Shown here piece after piece: positions 63,233-64,000 of a stretch of 64,000 bases of DNA. The notes under the pieces are model-generated. The model was not told where the DNA came from. It saw only the letters and a list, made by a program, of their open reading frames with translations, and did no database searches. The translations under genes were made by a program, and so were the position numbers. Numbering within the stretch: position 1 is the first letter of the stretch; every line of letters begins with the position of its first letter. Source of the stretch: JBCBKP01 sp038521625 (GTDB lineage: Bacteria; Planctomycetota; Phycisphaerae; Phycisphaerales; UBA1924); the NCBI GenBank assembly GCA_038521625.1, contig JBCBKP010000010.1:1-64000 (forward strand), in the 5' to 3' direction.

Positions 63233-64000
63233 CGCTCCACCTCCACCAGCTCGCCCGTCTGCGCCTGCACCTGGAAGATCTTCGCGAGCCACACGTCGCG
63301 CGGCTGCGTCCGCAGCGGCTGGAACGCGCCGGACTGCGCGAGAATGAAGTCCGGCGGCAGCGAGCCGTCGAGCGGCAGGTTGCGCGAGGTCGTCGCCTGC
63401 GGGACGGTGTTCCCCTCCATCCAGGCGTTGATGCTCACGCGGACGTTGCCGTCACTGGGGTTCTGCTGCGACGGCTCCGGCCACAAGCCACCCACGGTCT
63501 CGTCATTGTCAAACCTCGAATCGAGGGCCGCGCGTGGGGCGAAGGCCCCGACGCTGCCGCCGTTGGCGGGGTAGGCGTCCGGACGGAAGATCGTGCGGGT
63601 CTGCTCGTTGACGCCGCGCGTGAACAGCCCGCGGGCGAGGTCGCGCATCCTGAACAGCGAGATCCGTGAGACCGGGCGCGCCAGAACCGTGTCGTTCGAG
63701 TAGTTGCCGAGCACCGCCTGCTTGAAGGCGTCGTCGATCGAATCGGGCTGGCCGTCGAGATTGAAGTCGTTCGCCCCCAGAAAGCCCTCGACGAACGCGG
63801 CGACGTCGGTGACCAGATCGATGCGGTTCTGGAACAGCACGCTCGGCGGGACCGCGTTCAGCGGCGCGACGATGTTCGGGCCACCACGCCCGGTGATCGA
63901 CGGCCGCACGTCCACGAGGATCGCGTCGTTGCCGCCGTTGACCAGACGCCCGGTGCCCGACTCGAAGCGGATCATGAAACTGGCTCGTGGCGTCTCGAGC
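63229..64000 (-). CDS. Partial gene of the pseudopilin operon (N-terminus beyond window)
   Basis: The frame is open to the window edge, giving the last 256 residues. No pilin leader is visible because the start is missing. The composition (NGGNDAILVDVRPS, GNVRVSINAWMEGN) resembles the bodies of its neighbours. Its stop overlaps the next ATG, so it belongs to the same operon. It may be another large pseudopilin or an associated protein. Confidence 0.6.
   Translation of the reverse strand, partial: LETPRASFMIRFESGTGRLVNGGNDAILVDVRPSITGRGGPNIVAPLNAVPPSVLFQNRIDLVTDVAAFVEGFLGANDFNLDGQPDSIDDAFKQAVLGNYSNDTVLARPVSRISLFRMRDLARGLFTRGVNEQTRTIFRPDAYPANGGSVGAFAPRAALDSRFDNDETVGGLWPEPSQQNPSDGNVRVSINAWMEGNTVPQATTSRNLPLDGSLPPDFILAQSGAFQPLRTQPRDVWLAKIFQVQAQTGELVEVER

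Noticed and set aside
1..64000. CRISPR arrays, insertion sequences, prophage genes, attachment sites
   Set aside because: No spaced direct repeats, transposase or integrase motifs or terminal inverted repeats were found. The two tRNA genes have no adjoining partial tRNA copies.

Overview
The window is a GC-rich, gene-dense bacterial chromosome segment. Gene content points to a Planctomycetota bacterium, most likely class Phycisphaerae. The reasons are an operon of oversized pseudopilins, a long PstC with a beta-propeller-like extension, a sortilin-type Asp-box protein, S9D and zinc metalloprotease lipoproteins, and Gram-negative envelope genes (ExbB/ExbD, GT9, TatA, lipoproteins). This assignment is inferred from proteins; no rRNA is present. 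There are 41 protein genes (two cut by the window edges) and two tRNAs. I see no insertion sequence, prophage, CRISPR array or island of foreign composition.

Layout. 1-4.5 kb: pstS-pstC phosphate uptake and a glutathione peroxidase (minus). 4.5-6.4 kb: tandem PTPS/QueD protein and a GT9 glycosyltransferase (plus). 6.4-8.5 kb: serA-serC serine synthesis (minus). 8.6-12.6 kb: a zinc-ribbon membrane protein, a PpiC-type lipoprotein and a haem-binding chemoreceptor. 12.6-15.1 kb: RNase Y and an alpha/beta hydrolase. 15.4-21.2 kb: a lipoprotein, then an scpB-DUF58-transglutaminase-PilZ operon. 21.3-26.7 kb: YhhQ, a methyltransferase and a ten-Asp-box protein. 26.8-30.3 kb: a three-gene sulfur operon (cysteine desulfurase, MBL-rhodanese, TauE exporter). 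30.4-40.4 kb: peptide and amide hydrolysis (dipeptidase, S9D peptidase, nitrilase, paired amidohydrolases, zinc metalloprotease). 40.5-49.0 kb: a TPR-ExbB-ExbD-propeller operon resembling a rewired Tol system. 49.2-53.6 kb: tRNA-Met, tatA, divergent folD/ligA, a CYTH protein and tRNA-Pro. 53.7-64 kb: a pseudopilin operon ending in a 2052-residue GspK/PilX-like protein.

Most notable observations: (1) many genes that start transcription units have a TAnnnT -10-like hexamer 5-7 bases before the start codon and no Shine-Dalgarno sequence, which predicts widespread leaderless transcription, whereas genes inside operons have good Shine-Dalgarno sites; (2) a motor operon in which a TolB-like propeller, TolA-like linker and duplicated beta domains are fused in one protein; (3) a FolD with all three cyclohydrolase residues replaced (K54Q, Q98H, D121E); (4) the sulfur operon with a 12-bp palindrome overlapping its predicted -10; (5) an amidohydrolase/pseudo-amidohydrolase pair.

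Back-to-back gene ends are very tight (0-16 bp between convergent genes), and no intergenic stretch exceeds 300 bp. The long open frames opposite the real genes are side effects of GC-rich codon usage and are not annotated.
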